A DNA stretch of 55,918 nt from Paenibacillus solanacearum (GCF_910593845.1 NZ_CAJVAS010000040.1:1-55918); one strand, 5' to 3'; shown: positions 8,699 to 18,080, numbered from the stretch's first letter. Numbers and translations: made by a program. Notes: generated from the letters alone by a model not told the origin.

Positions 8699-8724
8699 GG
8701 CCTGTCTCAAATTAGAGACAGGCC
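8699..8724 (-). terminator. Intrinsic terminator downstream of leuA
   Basis: Perfect 10-bp stem GGCCTGTCTC/GAGACAGGCC with a 6-base loop, 37 bases past the leuA stop. On the minus strand it is followed by TATTGTTATT, a moderate U-tract. Confidence 0.75.
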
Positions 8725-8760
8725 CACTGTTTATACGCCGGTCAAAAGGCTTCGGCACTC

Positions 8761-10440
8761 CTAACCGTTAACGCTAGCTGTATTACGACACATTTGATTC
8801 ACAGCACTAAACAAAGCTTTTATAGACGAGGTCATTATATCGACATCAATGCCGCAGCCCCAATATACGTTACCGTCTGAAGCTGTAATACCGATATAAG
8901 AAATAGCTTGTGATTTGGAGCCAGTTTCCAGGGCATGCTCATAATAGAACAAATCGGTATAGTCTATTCTAAGATGAGTTTGGAGCGCATTACTGATTGC
9001 ATCAAGTCTTCCGTTTCCGGTGCCTGCAATTTCCTTGACTTCGTTGTCAGATCGTATAGTGACTATGGTTTGAAAATCTTCATTGTCCGTAAAACGGTAT
9101 TTGACAAACCCGACAGGATTATTGATATTCACATATTCTTTCATGAAAATATCGTATATTTCATCAGGCATCAGTTCCTTTTGTTGCTGATCCGATACGT
9201 TTTTAACGCAGTATCCGAAATTTTCGCGCATTTTCGCCGGGAGATTGAGTCCGTATTTAAGCTGCAGAATGTACCCGATCCCACCTTTGCCGGACTGGCT
9301 GTTAATGCGAATAATATCGCCTTCATACTCCCTACCGATGTCCTTGGGGTCAATCAGCAGATAAGGGACCGACCAATTACGGGGTTCCTCGTCCTCCCGC
9401 CATTTCATTCCTTTAGCAATGGCATCCTGATGCGAACCGGAGAAAGCGGTGAAAACAAGCTCGCCGCCGTAAGGATGTCTTTCGCTTACTCTCATTTTGG
9501 TCAAACGCTCATAAACGGAGATGATCGCAGGGATGTTCTCAAAGTTGAGCTTCGGGTCTACCCCGTGGGAGTACATATTAAGAGCAAGTGTGACAATATC
9601 TACGTTCCCCGTTCTTTCCCCATTTCCGAACAATGTGCCTTCAACGCGTTGAGCCCCGGCCAGTACCCCCAGTTCCGCATCCGCCACACCGGTTCCCCTG
9701 TCGTTATGCGGATGAAGCGACAAAATAACATGCTCCCGGAAATTCAAGTGCTCGCTCATATACTCGATTTGGCTAGCATAGATGTGAGGCATCGACATGG
9801 ATACCGTTGCAGGAAGATTGATGATGACCGGGTTCTCTGCGGTCGGCTGCCATACATCGAGAACGCTATTGCAGATGTCCAGCGCAAAATCGATCTCTGT
9901 ACCTGTGAAGCTTTCCGGTGAATATTGGAAATGAAAATTACCTTCTGTTTCTTCAGCACACTGCTTGAGCAGTTTAGCGCCGCTCACAGCGATGTCGATA
10001 ATTTCTTCTTTGGATTTGCGAAATACCTGTTCTCGCTGCGCCACGGATGTCGAGTTATACAAATGTACTACGGCTTTTTTCGCACCTTTAAGGGCTTCAA
10101 AGGTTTTTCGGATAATATGCTCTCTCGATTGGGTGAGTACTTGGATCGTTACATCATTAGGGATCAAGTCCGTCTCGATCAATGTGCGCAAGAAGGCAAA
10201 TTCGGTTTCCGACGCCGCGGGAAAACCAACTTCGATTTCCTTAAAACCAATATCTACAAGCAATTTGAAGTATTCCAGTTTTTCCTCCAAATTCATCGGA
10301 ACAATTAATGCCTGATTTCCATCGCGAAGGTCGACGCTGCACCAAGTCGGTGCCTCCGTAATATATTCCTTCCGGGTCCAATTCAAGCTTGTCTCTGCCG
10401 GCATAAAATATCCTCTTGCATACTTTTCAACATTTTTCAT
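8761..10440 (-). CDS. leuA: 2-isopropylmalate synthase, long LeuA type
   Basis: Condenses acetyl-CoA with 2-oxoisovalerate, the first committed step of leucine biosynthesis, in the cytoplasm. About 559 residues from the ATG at 10440. The TIM-barrel catalytic domain shows DLRDGNQAL (metal-binding Asp, catalytic Arg), the LHPHNDRGTG metal-histidine motif and HPYGGELVFTAFSGSHQDAI. The C-terminus is the LeuA allosteric dimer domain. The family resembles the longer actinobacterial-type LeuA rather than classical Bacillus LeuA. The reading frame stays open to 10584, but that part lies in the leader; GGAAGG precedes ATG 10440. A CTC-specific T-box leader controls it. The gene stands alone here, with no leuBCD neighbours. 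Confidence 0.95.
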   Translation of the reverse strand: MKNVEKYARGYFMPAETSLNWTRKEYITEAPTWCSVDLRDGNQALIVPMNLEEKLEYFKLLVDIGFKEIEVGFPAASETEFAFLRTLIETDLIPNDVTIQVLTQSREHIIRKTFEALKGAKKAVVHLYNSTSVAQREQVFRKSKEEIIDIAVSGAKLLKQCAEETEGNFHFQYSPESFTGTEIDFALDICNSVLDVWQPTAENPVIINLPATVSMSMPHIYASQIEYMSEHLNFREHVILSLHPHNDRGTGVADAELGVLAGAQRVEGTLFGNGERTGNVDIVTLALNMYSHGVDPKLNFENIPAIISVYERLTKMRVSERHPYGGELVFTAFSGSHQDAIAKGMKWREDEEPRNWSVPYLLIDPKDIGREYEGDIIRINSQSGKGGIGYILQLKYGLNLPAKMRENFGYCVKNVSDQQQKELMPDEIYDIFMKEYVNINNPVGFVKYRFTDNEDFQTIVTIRSDNEVKEIAGTGNGRLDAISNALQTHLRIDYTDLFYYEHALETGSKSQAISYIGITASDGNVYWGCGIDVDIMTSSIKALFSAVNQMCRNTASVNG

Positions 10441-10787
10441 GGGTATCTTCCTTCCAGCAATTTCTGCTTGATTTATCGAAAATCGGACGAAACAAAAAAA
10501 GCCCTTCATCTCCATAAACAGAGACGAAAGACTTTGACATCTTACGCGGTACCACTCCGAATTCATGCCATAGCCGGCATGCACTCTGCGGATAAGGCTG
10601 CAAAAAAAGGCAACCTTGTATCCTCCTGTTGATAACGGTCAGGCTCCGGCTCCACTTACTTTAATTGGTTCAGTGAGCAACTCCAAGGTGAGTTCCGATT
10701 TTCTCCACGGCTGTTTCGCACCGTCCAACAGCTCTCTGTTCGCTTAGATAAACCGTACTATTCCTTCTCAACGTAATTAAAATATTA
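10441..10787 (-). promoter_or_regulatory. T-box leader, leucine (CTC) specific
   Basis: About 347 nucleotides of untranslated leader on the minus strand. Stem I includes the AG-rich AGAGAGCTG region and a specifier loop GGAACTCACC, in which CTC (10692-10690) would pair with the Leu GAG anticodon. The T-box sequence GTGGTACCGCG is at 10555-10545, followed by the terminator hairpin at 10532-10493. Low charged tRNA-Leu should stabilise the antiterminator and allow leuA transcription; this follows from T-box biology and fits the gene. Confidence 0.93.
10493..10532 (-). terminator. Regulated terminator of the leuA T-box
   Basis: Minus-strand stem AGTCTTTCGTCTC/GAGATGAAGGGCT (13 pairs with G-U), then seven T residues. 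It lies just past the T-box sequence, as expected for the alternative terminator. Confidence 0.88.
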
Positions 10788-10793
10788 GGGTTA

Positions 10794-10822
10794 ATAATAA
10801 ATCACTTAAACTTTGGTGTCAA
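10794..10822 (-). promoter_or_regulatory. Promoter of the leuA T-box transcript
   Basis: Consensus TTGACA (10822-10817), exactly 17 bases, then TATTAT (10799-10794). The -35 lies inside the last codons of the upstream HAD gene. Confidence 0.8.
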
Positions 10823-11477
10823 GTGTGTTAATCCAATTTTTTTCTTGAACCACGATGTCCTTTAGTTCAATCAGAGTCTTGATTCGATAGCTGGCCTGTG
10901 AGAAGTCATGTGTTTTTGTGAAGTCGTTATGGACAATAGCACAATCGATACCAGCCGCCACGGCTGAGTTCAACCCTCTGTTTGAATCCTCTACAACCAG
11001 GGTCTCTTCTTTGGCAGCTCCGAAGCGCCTTAGGCCGGTCAGGTAGGGTTCCGGGTGCGGCTTGGCGTGCTCGTAGTCTTCGCGAACAAGGACAAAATCC
11101 ATGAATTGTATAATCTGGCGTTTCTCATGAATCAGTTGAAAATCCGCACGTTTTGCAGTCGTCACGATGGCCATGCGGACGTACTTTGACAGTTCGGCTA
11201 AAGTTTCAACGACGCCTTCAATCTCTATGGCTTCTGTTCTTAAATATTCCTGATAATAGACGTTGCGGACCTCACGCTGCTTATTGATGGTCTGTTCATC
11301 AATACCTGCCGCCCTCGCTTGGGACCAAGTGCCGAATGACTGGGTCATGTCGCGGAGGTATTGATCTTTATCCAAGGTAAATCCAATGTCAGCCAGAGCG
11401 CGTTCTCCCGCTTTGTAATACCAGAATTCCGTATCAACCAGCACACCATCATGATCGAACAGTATGTACTTTTTCAT
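10806..11477 (-). CDS. HAD-superfamily hydrolase (beta-phosphoglucomutase/phosphatase-like)
   Basis: Cytoplasmic phosphatase or phosphomutase of 223 residues. HAD motif I is DHDGVLVDTE at the N-terminus (Asp nucleophile and second Asp), motif II is the Thr region IVTTAKRADF, the Lys is in AKPHPEPYL and motif IV is VVEDSNRGL. An alpha-helical cap lies between motifs I and II, the subclass I arrangement of beta-phosphoglucomutase and sugar phosphatases. Start ATG 11477 is chosen because GGGGAACG precedes it; the upstream extension looks noncoding. Substrate unknown. The gene ends within the leuA promoter but is not obviously part of leucine metabolism. Confidence 0.85.
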   Translation of the reverse strand: MKKYILFDHDGVLVDTEFWYYKAGERALADIGFTLDKDQYLRDMTQSFGTWSQARAAGIDEQTINKQREVRNVYYQEYLRTEAIEIEGVVETLAELSKYVRMAIVTTAKRADFQLIHEKRQIIQFMDFVLVREDYEHAKPHPEPYLTGLRRFGAAKEETLVVEDSNRGLNSAVAAGIDCAIVHNDFTKTHDFSQASYRIKTLIELKDIVVQEKNWINTLDTKV

Positions 11478-11558
11478 TGTTTCGTTCCCCTTTGTAGCTG
11501 CAGCAACCATGAGTGCCATCACGCGCCGTTGATCACCGGAATTTCTTGACACAAATAT

Positions 11559-11608
11559 ACCCTCAATCTATTTGAAAGTCTAGAAAAAACTAGAAATGAG
11601 TTGAGGGT
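11559..11608. terminator. Long inverted repeat between HAD and SBP2 genes
   Basis: Outer arms ACCCTCAA/TTGAGGGT and inner arms CTAG/CTAG close a roughly 50-base hairpin, 21 bases downstream of the SBP2 stop. There is no clean U-tract, so it is a weak terminator or an mRNA 3'-end stabilising structure. Confidence 0.45.
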
Positions 11609-11628
11609 AGTACGGAGCAGCAGCAAGC

Positions 11629-12957
11629 CTACTTCATCAGCTCGGCCAGCTTCTTGTCCGCCTTCTCCTGCGCTTCCCGGAGCGCGGTATTGACATCCTT
11701 CTTGTTTATGGCAATTTCCGGGCGGATGGCGCGAATAATCGGCTGAATATCCTTGTCGTACAAATTGGGCACCGAAATCGGCGACGATTTGAATTTGAAG
11801 ATGGCCGCCGTATTTTTCCCTTGGAGCCCGGGTCTTTGCGAGCCGAACTGCTTCACGATATCCGGGTCGTTCAGCACCGTAATCCGGCCGTAGGCGCTTT
11901 GCAACGCCTGCGCCTCCCTGGACGTAAGCGCCTTAATGACCTCCATCGCCTGCTCCTTGTTCTTGCTCTGCTGCGAAACGAACAGCATATGCGTTACGCC
12001 GTGGCGCCCCATCCCCGCTTTATCCGGAAAGTTCGGAATCGTCACCAAATCCCATTTCGGCCCGATCCCCTTCTCCTCGCCCGTAATCAAATCGTCCACC
12101 ATCTTGACCATCCATTCGGTGATCATTGCCACATTGCGGTCCTTCATAAAGCCGTCGGGGCCGTAGTTCCACTTATTGTTCGGACCTACGAAGCCCGGCT
12201 GCTCGTAAACTTGCTTCATCAGCTCGAACACCTTTTTATAGACGGGGTCGTCGATCACCGCCTTGTTCGTTTTCGGATCGACATATGGCAGCGTATATGG
12301 ACTCGCGATGACGTCCGGAAAGCCCGGCTCCCAGCCGATATAAGAAACGCCGTCCTGCTCCCGGGTCATTTTGCGCGAAAGCTCCAGCACCTCGTCCCAG
12401 GTCATGCTGTCCTTCGGATAAGCGATGCCGAACTTGTCGAATAGTTCTTTGTTGTAAAATAACGCGCCGACATTCCGGTTGAACGGAACCCCTGTCATTT
12501 TTTTATCCGGATCGAGCTTGCGTACGGCCTCCACCGTTTCCGGCACGAAGGCGCCGAGATCGAGATTGCTTTTTTTGATCAAATCGGTCATATCGAATGG
12601 CAAGTTCAACTGCTTCAGCGGCATGTAGAAGTCGGTGTCTGTATACACGATGTCGGGAATGACGCCGGAAGCCACGATGTCCCCCGCCGTCCCCTGCAGC
12701 CTCTCCAAAGTAACGTAAGGCAGCTTCTCCTTTAAAAAGTTGACAAAATACCGCTCATATTCAATATCGGTCAGCTTTCCCCCGCTGAGCAAAAATTTGA
12801 GCGTGACCGGCTCCGGCACGGCCGTATTCGAGGCAACTGCTGTATCTGTCTGCTGTGCCTTCGGCTGGTCCGGCTTATCGGCCCCGGAGCAGCCGGCGAG
12901 CACGGCGAGCAGCGACGGCACAAGCATAACCACTGTCGTTTTATTCAAAGTGGACAT
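11629..12957 (-). CDS. Family 1 extracellular solute-binding lipoprotein (SBP2)
   Basis: 442-residue lipoprotein, signal peptide ending in LAGC (Cys23), preceded by AAGGAGGG. Family 1 landmarks are LFYNKELFDKFGIAYPKDSM and MTREQDGVSYIGWEPGFPD; the C-terminus ends in DVNTALREAQEKADKK. It is clearly paralogous to SBP3 (18132-19517), sharing YIGWEPGFPD and PGF(V/I)GPNN. It is transcribed divergently from a DeoR-family regulator and faces away from the sulfatase array. It should bind a sugar released by sulfatases and associated enzymes (inference from context). No permease genes are adjacent. Confidence 0.9.
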   Translation of the reverse strand: MSTLNKTTVVMLVPSLLAVLAGCSGADKPDQPKAQQTDTAVASNTAVPEPVTLKFLLSGGKLTDIEYERYFVNFLKEKLPYVTLERLQGTAGDIVASGVIPDIVYTDTDFYMPLKQLNLPFDMTDLIKKSNLDLGAFVPETVEAVRKLDPDKKMTGVPFNRNVGALFYNKELFDKFGIAYPKDSMTWDEVLELSRKMTREQDGVSYIGWEPGFPDVIASPYTLPYVDPKTNKAVIDDPVYKKVFELMKQVYEQPGFVGPNNKWNYGPDGFMKDRNVAMITEWMVKMVDDLITGEEKGIGPKWDLVTIPNFPDKAGMGRHGVTHMLFVSQQSKNKEQAMEVIKALTSREAQALQSAYGRITVLNDPDIVKQFGSQRPGLQGKNTAAIFKFKSSPISVPNLYDKDIQPIIRAIRPEIAINKKDVNTALREAQEKADKKLAELMK

Positions 12958-13041
12958 AGGTGACCCTCCTTGTACATTTCTTTGCTCATCTTTTCAATTT
13001 TTCATATAATGAAAGCAACCTGCAATGAAATGGGAGAACAT

Positions 13042-13803
13042 ATGACACTTCGTGCTGAACGGATCAAGGAGATTATCGAGATTGTAAGAAGAGACAAAGC
13101 GGCTTCGGTGAACAAATTGGCCGAAATTTTCGGCGTTCACCCGACGACCATCCGCCGCGATTTGGCCGAAATTGAGGAAAGAGGCTTGCTGCAGCGCACA
13201 TACGGCGGCGCCATCGAAGAGGAAATTACGATCGAGCCCCCCTTCTCGGAAAGAGTGTCCGGACAATATGCGGAGAAGGAGCGGATTGGGAGGGCGGCTG
13301 CCGGGCTGGTTCAGGACGGCGAGCATATCATAATCGATTCGGGTACGACGACGCTGCATATTGCCAGGCATCTGCACAACCGGAAAGAGCTCACCGTCAT
13401 TACCAACGATATGAACATCGCTTCGGAGCTGAAGGACGCACCGGGCGTAGATGTCATCGTGACCGGCGGGTCACTCAGACGCGGCACCTACATGCTCAAC
13501 GGGATGTTCACTCAAAGTATTTTACATAACGTCCACGTGCAAAAAGCGTTTATCGGCATCCCGGCGGTCCATCCCATTCACGGCATAACCCATCCGGAAA
13601 TCGAGTTCGTGCTGACCAAGCAGCTGATGATCAAGGCGGCCCGGCAAGTCATCGTTACCGCCGACCATACGAAGTTAAGCAAACTATCGCTGCACTCGGT
13701 CGCACCGGTACATGCCATCCATACGCTCGTGACCGACGACGAGGCGCCTGAAGCGCAGCTGCAGCTGTTTCAGGCGGCCGACGTCGAAGTGATCAAAGCA
13801 TAG
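13042..13803 (+). CDS. DeoR family transcriptional regulator (DeoR1)
   Basis: 253-residue regulator with the DeoR winged-helix signature (HPTTIRRDLAEIEERGLLQR) and a C-terminal sugar-phosphate-sensing domain (IIDSGTTTLHIA, VIVTGGSLR, ADHTKL). ATG at 13042 is preceded by GGGAG. The gene is divergent from SBP2, and its 3' end overlaps the last sulfatase gene of the array by 11 bases on the opposite strand. DeoR proteins usually sense phosphorylated sugar intermediates, and this one is the obvious local candidate to control SBP2 and the sulfatase array; a TTGCTCA element at 12982-12988 resembles a half site of the array operators at 27086 and 27201. Confidence 0.9.
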   Translation: MTLRAERIKEIIEIVRRDKAASVNKLAEIFGVHPTTIRRDLAEIEERGLLQRTYGGAIEEEITIEPPFSERVSGQYAEKERIGRAAAGLVQDGEHIIIDSGTTTLHIARHLHNRKELTVITNDMNIASELKDAPGVDVIVTGGSLRRGTYMLNGMFTQSILHNVHVQKAFIGIPAVHPIHGITHPEIEFVLTKQLMIKAARQVIVTADHTKLSKLSLHSVAPVHAIHTLVTDDEAPEAQLQLFQAADVEVIKA

Positions 13804-15163
13804 CTTTGCCAGCGAGCGGGTCGCCTAGCGACTCCTGCCAATCCGCCAGCAGATGCGACAGCTCCGCAATTTGTCCGAAGTAGTCCGGGTGCGTCGCCAA
13901 ATCAGTCGTTTCCCAAGGATCGTCCTTATGGTTAAACAGCTGGATGCGGTTCGTTCCGCCCCCTCGTTCGGACCGGTAATAGCGAATCAGTTTGAACGTG
14001 TCGGTTTTTACCATCCGCTGCACATCCTTGTAGATGGCAAATACGCTGCCGTAATGCTCGCCGCCCTCTCCGCGCATGAGCGGAACCATGCTTTTGCCGT
14101 CCACGGTGCCAGGAACCGCAATATCCGACAGCGCGCACAATGTCGGGAAAATATCCATTTGCGACGTAAGTGCCTCCACCTTAACGCCTTTGGCTACGCC
14201 CGGCCCGCGGAAAATGAGCGGAATACGGACGCTCGGATCGTACAGATTTTGCTTGCCCATCAGCCCGTGCTGCCCGAGCGACAGCCCGTGATCCGACGTG
14301 TAAACGACGATCGTGTCGTCGCCCAGCCCCTTTCTTTCAAGCGCATCGAGCACGCGCCCGATTTCCGCATCCATATGGCTGATCATCGCGTAATATTCCG
14401 AGATGTGCCGGCATATTTCCTGCGGATCTCGCGGCAGCTTAGCCAGCGCTTCGTCGCGCACGAACATTTCCCCGTTGTCGAACGGATGCACCGGCATGAA
14501 GTTGCGCGGCAGCGGAATGTCGGCCGGGTCGTACATGTCGTAATACTCCTGCGGGCAAGTTTTCGGATCATGCGGCGAGGTGAAGGCGATGTACAGGAAA
14601 AAAGGATCATCCCCGTCGTATTCCTCAATGAACCGGATGCCCGCGTCGCAGAAAATGTTTGTCGCATGCTCGTCATGCACGACGGCGTCCTCCGGCGGAT
14701 AGCTCCCGGCCTCGTTGAACCGGTGGAGCGGCATTTCGTATTGCGGAGCCATGCCGCTGAACAATATTTTGTCTCCCCCGGTAAAGCCTTTGATAAAGCT
14801 CGCCTTGTCGTTATGCCATTTGCCCGTCGCGTAAGTCGCATAACCCGTCTGCTTCAGCAGTTCGGGCATAAACGCGAGCTCGGGGTTGATCGTCGTATGG
14901 TTGATATGCGGAAGATCGAAGCGGGCCTCCGGCTCGCCGGACACTGCCTTGAACACGTGAGCACCGGTATGGACGCAGGCCCGGGTCGGTGTGCACACCG
15001 CCTTGTATTGCCCGCCCATAATATGGGTGTTCAAAAAAGCGGTCCCCCCCGCGGCCAGCCGGTCGAAATTCGGGGTAATGACGTGCTTGTTGTGAAGCGA
15101 ATGGATATCGCTGTAGCGGTGATCGTCTGCAATCATAAATACGATGTTCGGTCTTTTGCTCAT
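13793..15163 (-). CDS. Sulfatase A (type I, Cys-type, CTPTR)
   Basis: 456-residue arylsulfatase-superfamily enzyme that hydrolyses sulfate esters, probably from a glycan. The N-terminal metal site begins IADDHRYSD; the formylglycine motif is CTPTR with Cys57; GKWHND and TSDHGLSLGQHGLMGKQ are further active-site segments. It lacks an obvious signal peptide, as do the other five sulfatases, so desulfation may be intracellular after uptake. It is closely similar to sulfatase E (24105-25526), sharing HTGAHV/HTGAHT, GKWHND, FTSPHDP and LGQHGLMGKQNLYD. The ATG has AAGGAGAG upstream. It is the last gene of the array. Confidence 0.93.
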   Translation of the reverse strand: MSKRPNIVFMIADDHRYSDIHSLHNKHVITPNFDRLAAGGTAFLNTHIMGGQYKAVCTPTRACVHTGAHVFKAVSGEPEARFDLPHINHTTINPELAFMPELLKQTGYATYATGKWHNDKASFIKGFTGGDKILFSGMAPQYEMPLHRFNEAGSYPPEDAVVHDEHATNIFCDAGIRFIEEYDGDDPFFLYIAFTSPHDPKTCPQEYYDMYDPADIPLPRNFMPVHPFDNGEMFVRDEALAKLPRDPQEICRHISEYYAMISHMDAEIGRVLDALERKGLGDDTIVVYTSDHGLSLGQHGLMGKQNLYDPSVRIPLIFRGPGVAKGVKVEALTSQMDIFPTLCALSDIAVPGTVDGKSMVPLMRGEGGEHYGSVFAIYKDVQRMVKTDTFKLIRYYRSERGGGTNRIQLFNHKDDPWETTDLATHPDYFGQIAELSHLLADWQESLGDPLAGKAML

Positions 15164-15243
15164 CTGTCATCTTCTCTCCTTATACGTGATGTACGCCAAA
15201 ATTACACCTGAATAAAGCTCCTGGGCGCCGGTTCAAGTCATGG

Positions 15244-16662
15244 TTACGTTATTTTCATATGATTCGGACTCGTTTGGCTTGCGACCAAGCGTTGCAGCAG
15301 CCTGTCTTTCAAAGCCTGCAGCGCAGGCGCATATTCCGGATGACCGATCAGATTCTCCCGCTCGTCGGGGTCCTCGGCCAAATGGAACAGCATATAAGGC
15401 TCGCCGTCCTTGTTGACCGCCAGCTTCCATTCCGGCGTCTGGATCATTAGCTCGTTATGAATTTCACAAAGCGCCTCCTCACGATGCACACGATCCGGCT
15501 GGCGCAGCACGTCCATCAGCGATTTGCCGAACTGCTGGGCAAACCGGCCGCCCAGATCGGCTCCGGCCAGCTCGCACAAGGTCGGGCCGACGTCGAACCA
15601 TTCCACCATGCTGCTGTGCCGCCTGCCGCCCTGCGAAGTGTTCTCCGTCTCTGGCAGCCGGACAATCAAAGGCACCTTGACCGCGCTGTTATAAAAGTTT
15701 TCCTTATAAATGAGACCATGGTCGCCGTTCATCTCGCCGTGATCGGACACGAAGACGACCGCTGTATGCTCCCATTCCCCGCGGTCCTTCAGCACCTGAA
15801 TGATTTCCCCGATCTGCTCGTCGATCAGCGTGATGTTGCCGGCATAGTTCGCCCGCATCCGGGCGATTTCTTCCTCTGTCGCCTGCGGCGAATGGGCGTT
15901 GCCCGGCTCGTACAGACGGTCCAGAAAGCCGCTCGGCCGTGGCGTGGTCCGGGGAGCGCGCGGAATCGCCTGCGGCATCGCCTCAGGGGCGTACATCGAG
16001 GCGTACGGCTCGGGCGCATCCCATGGCTCGTGCGGGCCGCCGAAGCTGACCATGCACAACCACGGCTTGGTGTCATCATAGCTTTGCAAATACCGCTTCG
16101 CCTGCTGGCCAACGTACACATCGGCGTAATGCTCGAACGGTAGTACCGAAGGCTTGGCAAGATACGGCTTGCCGGCGAATCTTTGCTCGAAATCGCGCGT
16201 ATATTCGCTCCACAAACCGGCCTTTTCCCACTGCTCGGTCATATTGCAGCGGACGTGCATGCTGCGGCGCGGGCCGGGAATTTCGTCCACATCGTCGAAG
16301 CCGTAGGCGTTCATGTAGGATACCCGTTCGCGCAAATCGCCTTCGTGGCGATGCCAGTGGCTTTTGCCGATCAGGCACGTGCGGTAGCCGGCGTCCCGGA
16401 TTGCCTTCATCCACGTGTCGGCGTCCAAGGCGAGATCGTGCCGGATGTTTCCCCATACTCCGGTATTATGGGGGTACAGCCCGGTGGCGAACGACAGTCT
16501 TGCCGGAATGCAAACCGGAGAATTCGTAAGGCAGTTATCGAACAGAACGCCCTCGTCGGCCAGCCGGTCGAGGACAGGCGTATGCGCCCATCCTCCCGTT
16601 TTGCCGAGTCCGTCCCATCTCCATTGATCAACCATGATTAAAAGAAGATTGCTGCGCTTCAA
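15244..16662 (-). CDS. Sulfatase B (type I, Cys-type, CIPAR)
   Basis: Type I sulfatase of about 472 residues. Metal-site start is LLIMVDQWRWDG; the maturation motif is CIPAR (Cys51 counted from the preferred start); GKSHWHRHEG and VSDHGEMNGDHGL follow. The frame is open to an ATG at 16713 that overlaps the upstream sulfatase, but GAGGAGG is correctly spaced only for TTG at 16662, giving a protein that begins right before the conserved first strand. It belongs to a different subfamily from A/E and C/D. Substrate unknown; co-transcribed with the rest of the array. Confidence 0.92.
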   Translation of the reverse strand: MKRSNLLLIMVDQWRWDGLGKTGGWAHTPVLDRLADEGVLFDNCLTNSPVCIPARLSFATGLYPHNTGVWGNIRHDLALDADTWMKAIRDAGYRTCLIGKSHWHRHEGDLRERVSYMNAYGFDDVDEIPGPRRSMHVRCNMTEQWEKAGLWSEYTRDFEQRFAGKPYLAKPSVLPFEHYADVYVGQQAKRYLQSYDDTKPWLCMVSFGGPHEPWDAPEPYASMYAPEAMPQAIPRAPRTTPRPSGFLDRLYEPGNAHSPQATEEEIARMRANYAGNITLIDEQIGEIIQVLKDRGEWEHTAVVFVSDHGEMNGDHGLIYKENFYNSAVKVPLIVRLPETENTSQGGRRHSSMVEWFDVGPTLCELAGADLGGRFAQQFGKSLMDVLRQPDRVHREEALCEIHNELMIQTPEWKLAVNKDGEPYMLFHLAEDPDERENLIGHPEYAPALQALKDRLLQRLVASQTSPNHMKIT

Positions 16663-16694
16663 ACGGAACTCCTCCTCTTTTCTGCTGCCGGCAG

Positions 16695-18080
16695 TCAGCT
16701 GCCGTAGGTCCAATGGATGTTGTTGTCACGCAGCTCGCTGATGTCGACGCGACGGTCGACCGGCGCCTTGCGCTCAGGCGCGGGCACAATCGCGGGCACG
16801 GCTTCTCCCGCCTCGACCATCCGGGCGAGCAGCCGCTCCCTCAGTTCCTCCGTCACCGCTTGGTAATACGGCACGCCGATCAAATTGTTCAGTTCATACG
16901 GGTCTGCGTGCAAATCGTACAAAAACTCCTCCTCAAACGTGTCCGACCGGGATTCGTGCCAGCCGCTAACCCCTGCGGCCACGACGCTATATTTCCACCG
17001 GTCGGTGCGGATGGCGCGGGCCAGCTTATCCTCGCTGATCTGCACGAACACCTCCTTGTTCCATTCCACCGGCTGCTTGCGGCTTAACGGGACAATCGAG
17101 CGCCCCATCATGTGCCCGGGAACGGGAATGCCAGCCGCATCGAGCAGTGTCGGAGGCAAATCGATCAGGCTGACCAGCTCGTCGATTTGCCCGCCGCCGT
17201 TAAAGCCCGGCCCGATCAGCGCCGTCGGCACGCGGATCGAGCTGTCGTGGCAGGAGCGCTTGTACTCGGCATTGCGCGTCTTGAAATGGCAGCCGTGATC
17301 GGATGAGAACAACACAATCGTGTCGTCCGCGAGCTTCAGGCTTTTCAACGCATCCAGCAGCCGGCCGAGCGCCTCGTCGAGCTTCTTGACCATGCCGAAA
17401 TATCCGGGCGAATGGCGGGCGGAGCTGCCTCCGAGCTCGGCCAGATCGGGCGGCAGCCATTTGCCGATCAGTCCGCTTTCGTAACCGTCGGGCGCCGGAT
17501 AGTTGTCCAGATGGTTTTGATGATGCGGCTCAAGATAGGAGATGAACAGGAAGAACGGCTCGTTCCGCTTGTCGGCGACATACCGGATCGCGGCGTCGGT
17601 CATCGCATCCACCCGGTAGCCCGGCAGGCTGACTGGCTCCATGTCATTGTCGTACAAGACGGTGTCGTAAGCGTCGGACGAATATTCCAGCACGTTGGAG
17701 GCGAGCCAATATTCGTACCCGCCCCGCCCTGTTTCCGGTACCGGATCCGACTCGGCCAGATGCCATTTGCCGATATACCCGGTCGTATAGCCGTGCTCGC
17801 GGAAATAATGGGCCAATGTTTTGGAATCCGGCGGCAGCGGAATATTGTTGCGGTAGCAGCCGGATTGCGTCGCATACAGGCCCGTCTGCAGGCAGGAGCG
17901 GGCAGGACCGCACACCGGCTGGCACGTAAACGAATTGAACACGTGGGTTCCCCGCTTCGCCATCCGGTCGAAGTTCGGCGTCAGCCCCAGCGGGTTGCCG
18001 TGCGCGCCGGTCGTGTCCCATCGCTGCTGATCGGTAAAAAAGACGATGACGTTCGGTCGTTTGCTCTCGATTCGCTTCAT
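16695..18080 (-). CDS. Sulfatase C (type I, Cys-type, CGPAR)
   Basis: Sulfatase of about 461 residues. It has FFTDQQRWDTTG at the metal site, TCQPVCGPARSCLQTG with the formylglycine Cys57 (preferred numbering), YIGKWHLAESD and FSSDHGCHFKTRN. It is a close paralogue of sulfatase D (19548-20924); together with the lipoprotein gene between them they look like a duplicated block. ATG 18080 is preferred over 18101 because GGAGGGG precedes it. Confidence 0.93.
   Translation of the reverse strand: MKRIESKRPNVIVFFTDQQRWDTTGAHGNPLGLTPNFDRMAKRGTHVFNSFTCQPVCGPARSCLQTGLYATQSGCYRNNIPLPPDSKTLAHYFREHGYTTGYIGKWHLAESDPVPETGRGGYEYWLASNVLEYSSDAYDTVLYDNDMEPVSLPGYRVDAMTDAAIRYVADKRNEPFFLFISYLEPHHQNHLDNYPAPDGYESGLIGKWLPPDLAELGGSSARHSPGYFGMVKKLDEALGRLLDALKSLKLADDTIVLFSSDHGCHFKTRNAEYKRSCHDSSIRVPTALIGPGFNGGGQIDELVSLIDLPPTLLDAAGIPVPGHMMGRSIVPLSRKQPVEWNKEVFVQISEDKLARAIRTDRWKYSVVAAGVSGWHESRSDTFEEEFLYDLHADPYELNNLIGVPYYQAVTEELRERLLARMVEAGEAVPAIVPAPERKAPVDRRVDISELRDNNIHWTYGS

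Noticed and set aside
10441..10584. N-terminal extension of LeuA into the leader
   Set aside because: The segment lies within the T-box antiterminator/terminator region; ATG 10440 has the ribosome-binding site and matches the family start.
13853..15211. 452-codon open frame opposite sulfatase A
   Set aside because: Antisense shadow; composition biased and no recognisable motif.
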